A stretch of 64,000 bases of DNA from Theodoxus fluviatilis (lineage: Eukaryota > Mollusca > Gastropoda > Cycloneritida > Neritidae). A program made the position numbers and the translations under genes. Of this stretch, positions 11,770 to 25,471 are shown piece by piece. The stretch lies in the NCBI GenBank assembly GCA_034096865.1, contig JAWQFJ010002863.1:72107-136106 (forward strand). The letters run 5' to 3'. Numbering within the stretch: the first letter of the stretch is position 1; every line of letters begins with the position of its first letter. The notes beneath the pieces are model-generated. The model did not search any database. It was not told the origin of the DNA and worked only from the letters and a program-made list of their open reading frames with translations.

Positions 11770-13464
11770 CTGGGATGAAGAGAGGAGCAAAGTCAGTTGT
11801 CGTCTGTGATTCACATACTTGATCAGTGCGCACCTTCAGAGTGAGGCATCTCTTGCAAAGCATATTCTGAACTCGGCAAATGGGGATGATGATGATGATG
11901 ATGATGATGAGAGTCGAGAGGAGACTGGAGAGATGTGAAACTCCACACAAAGACCATACGCTTATCAAAAGATATATGGAAAGTACCACTGACAGACCCA
12001 GAGATTCACATGAATCACTCGTCGCGAGCAGATGTATTAAAGTTGTCAAAACTGAAGCATTATTCATTCTGTGGTTCATGTTTAAATATTAGTAGTTCAA
12101 GTCGGTGAGCTGTGTCGTCTCCGGATAGCAAGGCAGTTGTCCATGTCTCTGTGACTTTCAGTACCTCATAACATCTGGAACTCAATGGCCGTAGCTCAGC
12201 GAGTAAAATATCCCACATTGCCACGCAGTGTCATCACACACGGTCAACACTATCTAATAACGATACAATTTCTCTGTGCTACTCTCCACGCTGTTTTACT
12301 CCTGTCCATTCATCAGACCGGACGCACGTCAACATCTGCGCATCGCTCCATGTCTCCAAACTTAACATTGCAGAAAACGGATTTCATCATGGTGGCATCT
12401 GCTATCTAAGGTGGAATTGATGATGCAATCTTGGCTGATGTAACTCGCCAGTGACGGAGATGAAATAACAACCCCCTGGTTTTGACTGAGCCACAGCAAA
12501 GATAATAATAACGAGAAGAACGCAATAATGGATGGCTCTTCAGTAAATGTCGCCGAAGTGAGAATGAAACAAGCATCTCGAAGCAGTCGACACAAACGCC
12601 AAAGTCACAATGCAAAGAGCCAAGGCAAGTATCCACCCACTCTAGAGAAGAAGTGGCATCGCACACCCGAGATAAGGGGCCGTGTGCATGGAGAGACTTA
12701 ATTTATATCGTGCTTAACTCCTAAGAAGACTCAGCTAAATACTGCCTTAGCGCTCTGCTCAAATAGTGTGCATGAAACGGAATAACCGTTGACTTAGTTG
12801 AGGCAGACGCTGGAGGGCAAACCCCGTATAATTTGCATAATAACTTTACGTCACGGTCAGTTGAAATATTAGGAGTAAAGCACGACTTAAATTAAGTCTC
12901 TCCATGCACACGACCCAAGGAGTCTGGTGAGCTTTTTATTTCGATGAAATGCCCGCAACTCTGTTACACTTTCGCTCCCAAGATGCCTTTATTGGCGCAG
13001 TTTTTAACCTTAGTGGACCTGCATCATTCATAAATTCCAATGCAGCTAAAATAATCTCTCTCTGTGTTCACAAAAATGAAAATGTCGTAGAGCGTGAAAT
13101 AAAAAGAATATCAGATCAAATATTCCTTCTTTGCAGCAAAGAAAATTCCTGGTAAAAGAGAGCAAATCTGCAGAGCACTTGGTGCACCTTGAGCAAAACC
13201 CTGTGCAATGCCACCAGATTGATCTAGTCCGCCGCACGGTATCTGCAATCTCCAAGCAAAAAAGCTTGGTTCCCAAGGGAATTTCCACCGCTACCTCATT
13301 TATAAGGAGTCGATAATATCAGCAACGCCAATCTAGTTCGCAAAAAGAAACTTAAGGCATTGCAGGGGTTCATAGCATCCCACATGTTGGCAGCGTTAAA
13401 GTCAAATTAACACTGACGTTTAGCGGCTCGCTGGCATGTATACAAGGGCACAACGAAAAAGCTT

Positions 13465-13467
<3 letters not shown>

Positions 13468-13510
<43 letters not shown>

Positions 13511-13514
13511 TTTA

Positions 13515-13584
<70 letters not shown>

Positions 13585-13594
13585 TAATAATAAT
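13468..13594. repeat. (AAT)n microsatellite, tail of the LINE
   Basis: About 127 bp of AAT units with one short interruption. It begins immediately after the AATAAA of the minus-strand LINE, so it is best read as the element's 3' tail. Confidence 0.9.
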
Positions 13595-13814
13595 AGTTTA
13601 TTCATAAGCACATATCTTCCCTTGACAGGCAAGCTCATGGCGTTTACAATCCAAAGAATCAACACTCATACAACCACTCAATACCACATTCCCACAAAAA
13701 ACTCACACACAACACACATAAACAAAAATAAAAACTAACATCCAATAGAACAAATAGAACAAACTATACAATATATACAGCACTTGCCGGCCAGGTCAAG
13801 TAAGGCGAAGCAGC

Positions 13815-15210
13815 TCAGCGGGAAAGGCGGATCGGAAGAGGTGGGTCTTTAGAGCACTTTTGAACTGGGGCAGTGTCAGAATGACGGACTGAGAGAAGGA
13901 GACTATTCCAGATTACAGGTCCGATATAGGAGAAGGCATGCTGTCCTTGAGTTTTCTCATTACGGCGGGGGACCTTAAGCATTCTAGAGTCAGCAGCTGA
14001 GCGTAGAGATCTGGAGGGCGTGTAGACTGCAAGAATTTCTGTAAGAGCGTGTGGTGCGGTGTTCTCGATGGCTTTGAAGCACAAAGTAGCAAGTTTATAA
14101 TCTATCCTCTAAGAGATGGGGAGCCAGTGATGTGTATGTAGGAGTGATGGGACATGGGTACGCTTGGGACATCGAAAAACTAGCGTAGCAGCACAATTCT
14201 GAACTTTCTGGAGTTTGTTAAGCAGAGTGTCAGGGATGCCAGCGAGAAGAGAGTTTCCATAGTCGAGACGAGACAGGACAAGTGATGTGATGAGCGCTTT
14301 GGTGGCCTGCTGAGAAAGATAATGACGAATGGTACTAATTTTCCTTAGCTCGTAATATGCTAACTGACAGACTTCGTTGACATGAGATCTCATTGACAGA
14401 TCATCGTCAAACATGACGCCTAAATTTCTAACAGACTGAGAGAAGACGATGTCACTGTGACCAATAGTTAGTTTGAGGGCCTGATCAGAGTTGCCTCCGC
14501 CGCCCACCAGGAGTGCTTCAGTTTTTGAGTCATTGAGTTGGAGCTTGTTCCGGGTCATCCACCGTTTCACGTCAGAGATACAGTGTTCGCTGGTAGAAAG
14601 AAGAGAGTGGATTTGACTGGGATGGGAGGAGTTGTAGAGCTGGGTATCATCAGCAAATTCACTGTGAGAGACTGAATGACTGTCAATTACATTGGAGAGT
14701 GGTTGGGTGTACAGTAGAAACAGCAGAGGACCCAGAACAGAGCCCTGAGGGACTCCGTACTTGAGAGGTGTAGGATCAGAAGCAAAACCCGAGATCGAAA
14801 CAGTCTGTCTACGTTCTGAGAGGTATGAATGCAGGAAGGAGAGTGCTAAATTCTCAATGCCAAAAACGTTTCTAAGACGGTTGAGAAGAATTCCATAGTC
14901 TATTGTGTCGAACGCGGCACTCAAGTCCAACAGAGTAAGAAGAGAAACTTCGGAATTATCAGAAGCAAGGAGAAGATCGTTTAGAACACGGAGCAGAGCT
15001 GTCTTGGTGGAATGATGAGCACGGTACGCGAATTGAAAACGGGCCAAAAGGTCATACTGGAACACGTGCTCCAGCAGCTGCTGCAAAGCTAACTTCTCTA
15101 ACAATTTTGACAGAAAAGAAAGATTGGAGACTGGTCAATAATTACTAAGTTTGTTTGGATCCAGGTCCTGCTTCTTGCAAGTATTCGCGTCCTTGATGAA
15201 CTAAGTATCA
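13815..15210 (-). pseudogene. Reverse transcriptase of L2/CR1-like element, nonsense-mutated
   Basis: One reading frame runs through the whole segment with three in-frame stops: TAG at 15203-15201, TGA at 15137-15135 and TAG at 14111-14109. RT motifs are clear in order: KKQDLDPNKLSNY with PVSNLSFLSKLLEKL, FAYRAHHSTKTALL, DLSAAFDTIDYGILLNRL, YGVPQGSVLGPLLFLLYT, the catalytic SEFADDTQLY, then RNLGVMFDDDLSM, LDYGNSLL and HHWLPIS. After the last stop comes a LATLCFKAIENTAP segment and the usual C-terminal RRNEKTQGQHAFSYIGPVIWNSLL. The TGA sits where related elements have Arg (NYRPVSN), which fits CGA to TGA decay at a methylated CpG. The element is not active. Confidence 0.9.
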
Positions 15211-16942
15211 ATAGCCTGATCCGGTCTCCTTCAGAAGTCCGAGTTCATCAGCCAACAAGCGTGGTGATGCATCATCCAACTTCCTTAGTCATTGACCTGC
15301 CGATGGCTAGAAGAATTGATAGGAGCAATATCGCGTCGAGTACAGCAGGAGAGAAAACTTTCATCACCAAGGCATTGTGAAGTAGATATTGAATGACAAT
15401 TCTTGATACACTTAGGCCCTATTGCTTTACTTGAGGGATTGTCTTGCACTTGTGGATATATAATAACAGAGCCAGTACTTAACACTTGCCCATTGCTGCA
15501 AATATTTTTTTAATCTCTAGGATCAAAGAATACTGATTGCGATTGTGAACCCCTTATACCAAGACAGCGTCGGAGGATGCAGAAAATGCTCGCGTCATCT
15601 GCCCTATTTCCTCTGGAAGTAAGAAACTCCTGGGAGGAGCTGTACCAACAGGACGGTCTTCAGAGGAAGATTATGATTATGACAAGAACTATCTCTGCGA
15701 TCGTCAAACAAAAGAGAACAATGTGTCAGAGAACCAATCACAAGGAGGGTCACCAGACACATGCATTGTACAACAGATTAAAGCCAAGGTTTACACTGAA
15801 GCTATCTTGTCGCCTTCCCGCCAAGCAAAGGTAAAGTCCGTTATCAAAGTGTCCAGTGCAGTTTATTCCCTTGACTGGTGCGGGATTGTAATGCATAATG
15901 ATTCCTAAGGACCACACAGTACATCTCCCTCCTCTTTTCTTTTATCCCACTCCACGGGTCGCTTGTCAGGAGACAGTCTGTTTCACCTTATCTCTCTCCA
16001 TGCAAAGTGACCTCGGTACACAGGGGACAGAAACCATTTTCCCGCGCAGACTGACATATCATATAGATTCTTTGCCTCAGCCTCCATGGGGACTGACAGA
16101 GTCAACATGGCCTCCTTCTCTGAGTAACTCCACAGACCATCTGGAGCAGAAAAGCTTCACTCGAACTTCTGGGACCCGTTGTGGAGACTATTCACCGGGA
16201 AAAGAATCCATCGCAAACACTCAACAGAAAACACGAGCCACCTTATCAACTTCTCTTCCGATAGGGAGGTTGGCGGCAGAAGGACGGGCCGGTCGTTGGA
16301 AAGACATAACCCTCCAGTGGATGAGGCGTGTGGCTCGGCTCCCATGATTTATGATGGGATTTCCGTCAGGGGCAGTCTTCCCGTGGCCTCCGTGCTATGC
16401 TGGGACATGCAGCGGCAGCGGCCTAGCGATAAGGAGTCGCCATGTCTTGCCGAGATGGAGCGGGATGGGACGACAGATCCCTCTGACGGGGTTTATATGA
16501 GGTTGAAGAAGTCAGGGACTAGGTAGCCAGTACGTTCCATATCGCATTACAATAGTTGCCCTTGTCCGCCAGGAATTCCAAACTGCTGTAGAATAGAAAC
16601 CTCTCTATTGGATCTAACGTTCGGAGTGCGCGTGCGTGTGCGTATGACAATGCGTGCATGCGAAAGGATGTCCATGTCATTTAGAGGCTGTCGAAATCGC
16701 GTGATATGTTATCGATCCTGGGATTTCAGCTTATAATGAGTTATGCTACTCTGAAAATTTCGTAATCTAGATATCATTACTACATCTTCAGGAAGCAAAA
16801 TAGCTCATGAGTTACCGTATGACGGGCTCTTGACCTCTTTCTCGATTGCTTAAAAATATGCTTGAGCTCTGTGCGTTGCCTGTAGGTTTTCGTGCCAGCA
16901 CGTGCTTTAGAAGAGATCGGGTTATGTCTCTAAGAGTAAGAT

Positions 16943-17873
16943 TGTTACGTACAGAATTTCTTAATATTTTTAAGCACAGTAATCTGGATGAAATTATGTG
17001 CTTAGATGTCTGAATTAATGTGGTTATTTGGCCTCAGTAGACTGGATGGAAACTGATCATAACTGGTTATGAGTAGAGATTTGTATAGCTGCATGCATAG
17101 ACAGCTTGGCTGATTGATAATTAGGTCAAAGTGTGCTTATGCCTGCTGGAGTGAGTTGTGTTCAGCAAATTATTGTAAACGTTTGAATTTGCTGCATTGA
17201 GCTGTATTTGTGTCATTCTGCATTCAGCTCTTGTATCAGCAAGATGTTTTTGATAGACTGGGCTCCAGGGTAAAGACTAGCAGCAAAATGACTAAGCTAG
17301 CGGGATGGTTTTGAACATGGAATGTCCATATTCAAAGCCACTGTGAAAATGCTGATAGCCGTCCGACCACCAGATCGACGCCTGCATCACCTGGAGTGTC
17401 TATGTCCGTTTCCGTGAGAGCTGAAGATGAGGACGTGCCTTGAACGTGGAGTGGGTCTGAACGTGGGACTCATGGGAGCAGTGACGACTACTATGAATTG
17501 AAACTAAAGTGCACTAACAGAACTAAAACTGGACTACGTTCGATAAGGTGAAGACGTTCTTATTATCTCCCCCCTGTGATGGAACTAACAGTTTGAAGCA
17601 GAGACGGACTCTATCCCCTGTGTGTTTGTGTTGTTCGTCCTGTCCGGCCGTGCTTGTCTATCATCCTCATCATATGAGGTTGGTCTGAGCTCCAGTATTT
17701 GAAACACAAGTTGCTAGGTCTGACTCATATTTTTGACTTTATTATTTTGTATAATAAATAGTGATCTTTGGTATTCACTGGGTTTTCCTTTGCCTGAGTG
17801 GTGAAAGCGATGTTATTATCATCTCCCTCGTCTAGGCTTTTACTGGCAATTTACTAGGAAAACGGTTGTAACA
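16943..17873 (+). mobile_element. Probable solo LTR (Ty3-type ends)
   Basis: A 931-bp segment beginning TGTTAC and ending GTAACA, a perfect 6-bp terminal inverted repeat of the TG...CA kind seen in LTR retrotransposons. The five bases before it (aagat) and after it (gagat) differ at one position, consistent with an old 5-bp target-site duplication. AATAAA at 17753-17758 lies about 115 bp from the right end, as expected for the R region of a plus-oriented LTR. No primer-binding site, gag or pol sequence adjoins either end, hence a solo LTR. The call rests on end structure, not on a match to a known family. Confidence 0.5.
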
Positions 17874-19569
17874 GAGATGGATCCTCCTTTCATGCAGCAC
17901 TGCTAGGGGCGACTTAGGAGAGAATGAGCGAGCATGGCGTCAAGATCATGCAATCATCCAACGTTGGCAGAGCCATTCGCTGTGCCATGATGATCCATTT
18001 CTTTTGTTAACATCTTTCCAGAGCAAGCAGAACCGAAACCCAGTCCCGGTTTCCATTTGGACCTGTCTCGATGCTATCGCGGCCAGACAGACGCCGAAAG
18101 ATGTGGCTCTGCAGGCTCCTCCAAATAGGAATGCACTTCGCGGCTGTCAGCGAGAAGAGCGCCCCAAATTGCCTCCGCCTTCAGTCTGTCCATACAAAAA
18201 GACTCAAAACCGCAGCACAACTAAGCTTGAGCGCATGAAGGCAGCTATTGTAACTGAATGCATTCGTCCCCTGACAATACGTCGGCTTATTCTGATATAT
18301 AAGGAGAGAAATGGGCCCAAAATGATAGAAGACCACGACAATTCCCTTCTCCAAGCTTCCCCGCCTCTCTTATCGGCAGTCACCAGTGCTACAAGAAAAA
18401 TGAATCACAGACGAGCATGCTGGCTTGGGCTGAAGCGGCAGCAATCGACGTGCGTGCAGCAGCCCTTTCAGTGAAACATATCTTTCACGAGGACGACCCT
18501 TCAGGAAGAACATCAGTCGAAGGGCGCTATCGAACACCGGGGGCTAAGCCTCTTCGTTTTCCCAGACCTCAGACCAGCGACCTACTTGGCGAGTCCCTGA
18601 TGCGTTTGGCGGAGAGCTGTAATCACAAAGAGGACAAGCAGGGGAGGCCCAAATCCGGGAGTGAGGGGCGCCTCTGCCTGAAACGCTCCCCGCGGCGCCT
18701 AGTTCATCCCTTCCCTGCGCAAACAGAGGGGCGACCCCATACCACGCTCCAGTTGTCTGTCTGCCGGATTGCACCTTTCTGCGGTGCTGGCACCCGGGCT
18801 CCCTGCGCGCCCCCGTGCTTGAGTGGCGCAGTCTTGGAGACGGAGAATCAGGGCAGGGTTCCCACATCAAAGACCCTCCCGCACAAACCAAGGGCCATCG
18901 CCAGGGTGCGAAGGACTTCCCCAGACAACGTCCTATCCCGCGCGCTAGAAATCTCCCGATTCTAGGGTTCGGAACAAGTCTAGAACGGTTGAGACGTCTT
19001 TTCAAAGGGTTGTAGGGTTATGTGGGGGGTTTTACCGTCGTGTCATTGGAATTCTTTTGAGGGTTCCCTGTGATCAGATGTTTTTGTCCTTTTTCAATAG
19101 TTCAACGTACTTAATTCGCTCCTTTTCCAATGCTCCCCTATACTGCCAGATTTTCGATGAAGGGTTTCAGGAGACATAAAAATATGAAATGTCGGAGTGT
19201 GTTTACATTCATTTAGGTCGCCAAGTTGTAACCGCAGCTAGTACGCACCGGGCAAAATGCGTGCTGATGTAACGGAGATGAGGGGGATAGAATAGGCTAC
19301 TTGTCATTTTCGAAAGAAAAAAAAGACAATAGCAAAGTATCTTACAAGTAAGATGAAAATTGTAAAACGTACTTTCAAGAGAATTTATCAAAGAAATGCG
19401 TCAATCTAAATGATATAAAAACACGGAATTGCTGTAACGGAAATATAAAATTACGTGGAAACGCCCAGGAGAGACAATCAATGGTTTTATTTTGATTTAA
19501 CGATGAAAGGGAAAGAAAGAAAAGAGAACTTCAAAAGAACTGATACACAGATACTTACATTAAAAATCT

Positions 19570-20043
<474 letters not shown>

Positions 20044-20203
20044 ATCAAATACCAATAATAGCACAAATTATGTTTTCCAAGGGGACCTCGTCCTGCCACA
20101 ACTAAAGATGTCACCAAAGAGTATAGCCTGATAGACATAAAGAGAGTGGAATAGTGAGGTGAAGCTAAAGAGCAAGACAGGCCACATCAGGCGCTATACT
20201 TAC

Positions 20204-20347
20204 AACCACGTTCTCGCCATCGGGATTGACGGCGTTCCTGGCTCTGTCCATCATGTCGAGGGCCAGACGGGCAATGCAGCGAGCGTGGTCATCGCACGCC
20301 TCAGGCAGCCCGCTCACTGCCATGTACTTGTCGCCCACCGTCTCCAC
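20204..20347 (-). CDS. GUCY1B1: Soluble guanylate cyclase beta-1 subunit, third-last coding exon
   Basis: Phase-0 exon of 48 codons between a strong acceptor (TTTCTGTCTGCAG, ending at 20348) and a perfect donor (GTT|GTAAGT). It encodes [16 protein letters not shown], then [17 protein letters not shown], then [24 protein letters not shown] is diagnostic for the beta-1 subunit; alpha subunits read VETIGDAY-VAGGL at this place. The exon covers the dimer-interface and catalytic core of the class III cyclase fold. Joining it to the two downstream exons gives an uninterrupted 157-residue C-terminus, about a quarter of the usual protein of roughly 600 residues. No preceding exon was identified to its right in this window. 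Confidence 0.95.
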
Positions 20348-20366
20348 CTGCAGACAGAAAGCAAAA

Positions 20367-20515
20367 CGGTGGAGTACAAGAATGTGTCTTTATACATGTA
20401 GTTTGACTGTACTCTGTCTCTGTCTCTGCCTATCTGTCTCTGTCTCTGCCTATCTGTCTCTCGCTCTCTCTCTCTCTCTCTCTCGCTCTCTCTCGCTCTC
20501 TCTCGCTCTCTCTCG

Positions 20516-20552
<37 letters not shown>

Positions 20553-20561
20553 GCTCTCTCG

Positions 20562-20621
<60 letters not shown>

Positions 20622-20811
20622 CGTACGGTGGAGTACAAGAATGAGTCTTTATACATGTAGCCTGACTGAACTCTGTCTCTGTCTCTGCCTATCTCTCTCT
20701 CTGTCTCTCTCTGTCTCTCTCTCGCTCTCTCTGTCTCTCTCTCGCTCTCTGTCTCTCTCTCTCTCGCTCTGTCTCTCTCTCGCTCTCTCTGTCTCTTTCT
20801 CTCTCTCTCTC

Positions 20812-20854
<43 letters not shown>

Positions 20855-20862
20855 CTGTGTTT
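20367..20862. repeat. Local tandem duplication carrying TC-rich microsatellites
   Basis: The roughly 75-bp unique segment at 20367-20441 recurs at 20626-20700, offset by 259 bp, with only a few differences (for example aatgtgtc / aatgagtc and tagtttgact / tagcctgact). Each copy is followed by a TC/CTCTGT/TCGC array (20442-20622 and about 20690-20862). The copies lie just upstream of the GUCY1B1 exon at 20347 in transcript sense; the first begins about 20 bp from its acceptor. Confidence 0.85.
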
Positions 20863-20864
20863 GA

Positions 20865-21644
<780 letters not shown>

Positions 21645-24411
21645 ACCTAGTTTGCATCCAAGACTACCACCGGCACGTGAAGTTTCAAATTCCCAGATAA
21701 ACAATACCTGGCAAAATGCTAGTTCCTCTTAGCCAACTTCATTTTCAAGAGGACTTTGTGCTGTATCCAATATATATAAAATCAGCATTTAAAATGTAAA
21801 ACTACCGGGGGGAAAAGGTTTACGAAAAAAGGCCTCAATAAGAAAGGTTGGTTCTGCTATCTAGTTGCCCGTTAAGGTTGATGTGGTGATCAAAAGAAGT
21901 ATCAATTAAAACAGATTTTGACCGCTTCTTTAAAAAATGAGGGTTTGAAATTCTAGGCTGTAAATTTTACAGACAAAGAAGATGTTAAGACCGTTTGAGT
22001 CCCCTAGTCAGCTTTAAGTCTCACACTAAATCACAGCTTGTTACTTTGAGCACTTACGAAATATTCGATTTTAAATTACCCCTGCAATCTGAACAATTCA
22101 CCCTTAAGGGCTCAGCAAGAGGAATCTCAACTGCCACAGGGAACTATCGATCAACACTACCACTTAAAGAATACAAAATGAACGTGTGCGTTGATGTTGA
22201 TGTCATCTTTGAGTCACCGTATCGATTAACAGGGTGAAGCTGTAAACAATAGCGACCATGTTCTCGGCTTTACCGAGAATGTGTCTGAGATATGAGAACC
22301 AGGTCAGTCTTCTTTGACAGGTGGTTGAAGCAAAAAAGTTTTGAGGTCATATTTTTCTTCGAAGGAGGAGAAGTTATTACCCAAGAAAACTCAAGGACAC
22401 CCATTTAGAGAAAACATTTTACTTGTAGTTATGTCGAGCAAATGAGAGCGGACATGCAAACAAACGAGGAAGTTTGAAAAAATGTTTGAGCTACCAACAG
22501 CTGACAGACCATGAAATAAACGGTCAACGCACACTACAGAATGGTCACAGTGTGCTTCCCGGGGAAAAACATTGATGCGCGAGCTGGCGAAAACATCCTG
22601 AAGGCCTTCTCAAAAGGATGCGGGCAGATTGGGAGTGAATGGGCAGATTGGACAGCTGATTAGGATCGCAGTGGGCTCGGCCCAATCCGACAACGAGGAA
22701 TGAGGATCGACAGCACAGAATCCACAAATCAATGATGACTCGGCGACAGTAATCAAATAAAGTGTTTTTGTAAGCACTCTCAATTAATGCCGGGCACAGC
22801 GGTGAAAACGTAACGCCATCTTACTCTGAAGGCGTAAATCATATCCTGGGGCCTTGCCCCGGGAGGAAGGAGACGGATCGTGCAGAGGGTCGCGATGAGG
22901 CGCAAGAACCCATAAATTCAAACGCGAACCCCTTTTCCTCTCGAGCGGCGAGATCTCTGGCTGAAGACCCTCGGAGCAGCCCGCTCCGTGCTTTCATAAG
23001 GGTTCCCAAGGCACTTGTGGAGTTTAAATCGCGTAAACGAGCCCCCATTCGCCCCTAATACTTTGTTTATTCAAATCAAGAATCGATAGTGGGGTGATTG
23101 GTTGATCGATGGCCCTTCCTGATTGGCGAGGGGCCGGGGACACCGCGCTCACAGCACAAGGAGGAATGCGTGAGGAAGGCACTTGAAGGCGTGGGTTTCA
23201 AGTGCCCATTTTGCACGAACCCTCGCTGACGGATGACTCAGCCCCGAATGAAGAGACAAAGAGAAAAAAAAATGTCCACCATCTAGCATTGCCGTCTTGG
23301 CCTTAGCATTCCAGGCGCTGTGAGAGTGGATCGACCCAGGAATTTGAGGACGAGGACGAGGGAAAGTTGAAAGATATGCCTGTTGGCATGGCGCTGTTTG
23401 TGGTACGCCTGCTCTAGGTCAAGTGAGCATTCCCTTATACAGGCCGGAGTGTTTCAACACAAAGAAATCGGGATAACGTCGGTCCATGTGCAAACATGAA
23501 TATGGAGAATTCCGATCTGTCTTTACAATATGAGATGTCGACGATGACATTTTCTTTCCAGCTCCTTCCCAATTATTCTATAGCTATGTTCTTGCAAATT
23601 TATCTTTAAATGCTATCAACCACCTTGCTAATCAGTGAGTTCAAAACAGCAGCCCTTATCCAGAATGGATGGTGCGAGGCCCCGAAACGCGTGTTTATCA
23701 TTTTCCCACTCTTGAATAAAAAAAGGCTCCCTTCGTTGTCTCCTTTTAGAGCCTGTCTTGTCGTGAACAGAAATTGGTGGAAATTCATTGGCTAGACTGA
23801 AATAGGCTCCCATTGAGTGACTAGCTTTGACCGAACCGATGTGTGAAACTCGTAGAGAACTTTCCAAACATTCTGACGTAATGTTTTCGAAATGTGGAGA
23901 TAAAAAGGAAGCCTCTTCAACGGCCAATAACTAAGCATCAGTTGCAGCGTTTTTGTGGCCATTTCTATCATTGAAATATCACTCAAAGCACTCTTAGAAT
24001 CGGTTGATAACTCATATTTGACAAAAGTGGAGTTAAGACTCGTTTCTTTGTGACAGTCACCATTGATTAAGAGGTGACGGTCTCTCTAACGCTTGCCTCG
24101 GAGCCATCTTGCACTTAGGCAAGAAGAGATGAACACATCTTACGTTTCAGACCTTGACGAAGTGATCAAGTTGTGTTGAGACACTTAATAGAGATAAAGA
24201 TACTACTAGATGTAGTTCCTTAGCTCTTTTTTAAGCTAAAGTGCCTGCCGAAGAATCAAAAGTAAATAACTGGTTTTATGAAGAGATGTATCACCCATAT
24301 CTGAGACTTCAACTTTACTCGCAACCTCAACATCATCAGTTCAAACAGTACTTCGATCAAGCAGTAACTCGATATACAAAAGCAAGACACGCCATCGTAC
24401 ATTACGCGCTT
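21645..24411. other. Unassigned unique DNA
   Basis: No exon of the upstream part of GUCY1B1 and no other gene could be identified. Frames of 60-100 codons are scattered on both strands without recognisable domains. If GUCY1B1 continues to the right, this is intron. Confidence 0.55.
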
Positions 24412-24753
24412 TATGTAAGATGCTTCAAGGAAAGGAAATCTGTGTACACGAATCGACACTAACAAAAGCGAGTTTCTGCAAATACAACACAAGGCAGTCA
24501 AGTCAGCTCTCGAAACATCTACACCACTAGGCCAATTCGACGCTGACCCAGTATTTTTATCAATCAACGGCTCGATAAATGAGTGGGAAGAAAATTCATC
24601 GTGTTACAGCCAGGTCCGTTATGTAAAACCTATTGAAGAAAGAAAATATGTGTGCCCGAAGAGACATGAAGATAGGCGGGTTTCTATAAATACGACGCAC
24701 GGGAGTCGCGCCAGTTTTCGAAACGACTACACCACTTAGACAGTTCGAACCAA
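24412..24753 (-). repeat. Two diverged copies of a SINE-like repeat
   Basis: Segments 24412-24547 and 24618-24753 align along their length (roughly 70% by eye) in the same orientation, 206 bp apart. Shared landmarks on the plus strand include ttatgtaa, gtttct-aaata, cgaaac and ctacaccact. Read on the minus strand each copy has a GTGGTGTAG-type block that could descend from a tRNA A box. No convincing B box was found, so SINE origin is only a suggestion. Confidence 0.5.
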
Positions 24754-25471
24754 CCACAAAGCCAGCCAGTTTACAATGGCTGGGTAATTGGCTCTTTTCA
24801 GAAGGACGCTGACTTTGGCGCGTTACTAACAAGCAAGCCACGTAACTAGCTGGCAACGTTACAGCGCCCCATTCACTATAGGCTTGTCCCCGCGTAGATT
24901 CCTAATGACGCGGTTGTGTTGAAGAAGAGGAAAATCAATGGGACTGTTTCTGTGCCCTACATACTTCCCATGAAACCATGTACGAGCCCAAGTCGCAAAA
25001 TCACTGCGGGACGAAGGAAGATCGATGATAAAGACGCCACGCAATGACGGTTCCCGTCGAAAGCGGGACAGCAGATGACGGGCAGTCAGAGACCCCTCTC
25101 AGAGACGCTGGGACTCCGTGGTAGTGCGGTTAACACTTGTATGCTGCCATGAGCCAGCAATGGGCTGAAATGCTCACTCGCCAGGGAGAGGAGATGGTGC
25201 TGAAATATAGCTGTCCCACCTTTTCTGTCACTGAGCTTGTTGCCAGAACTAGACTGATCCAATCATTCCATGATCAGAGAATAAAGTGTCCATCGATCTT
25301 AGACGCAGATACTCTACATGTACATACAACCAATGCGTTTACCTTCATCTTATTGTTGACATCAATTACTGCAGTTCCTGTGCACTGGAGTCAGCTGAGG
25401 CCGTAGGAGGATTAAGTCAAGTGGAATGCATATCCGTCTCTCACGCGTGATTTTGGAAAACCGCCACTTGT
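24754..25471. other. Unassigned unique DNA
   Basis: No gene recognised. An 89-codon frame at 25137-25406 has no domain I can name. Confidence 0.5.

Larger units (their letters stand above)
13468..15210 (-). mobile_element. L2/CR1-like non-LTR retrotransposon remnant
   Basis: A 5'-truncated LINE in the same orientation as the host gene. In transcript order it has the reverse transcriptase region (15210 to 13815), a short 3' UTR of about 210 bp, an AATAAA at 13602-13597, and an (ATT)n tail, seen on the plus strand as (AAT)n at 13468-13594. A related (AAT)n interruption at 13510-13516 splits the tail. Truncation at the left of the RT and the simple-sequence tail are both normal for this class. 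No target-site duplication could be assigned with confidence. Confidence 0.85.

Noticed and set aside
12185..12255. tRNA or tRNA-derived SINE (gccgtagctcagcgagt resembles an A box)
   Set aside because: Only a poor B-box candidate about 50 bp downstream and no cloverleaf pairing; kept out of the feature list.
18004..18965. Two overlapping plus-strand frames (156 and 182 codons) inside the GUCY1B1 intron
   Set aside because: Different frames overlap, no recognisable domain, and antisense to the host gene without splice support.
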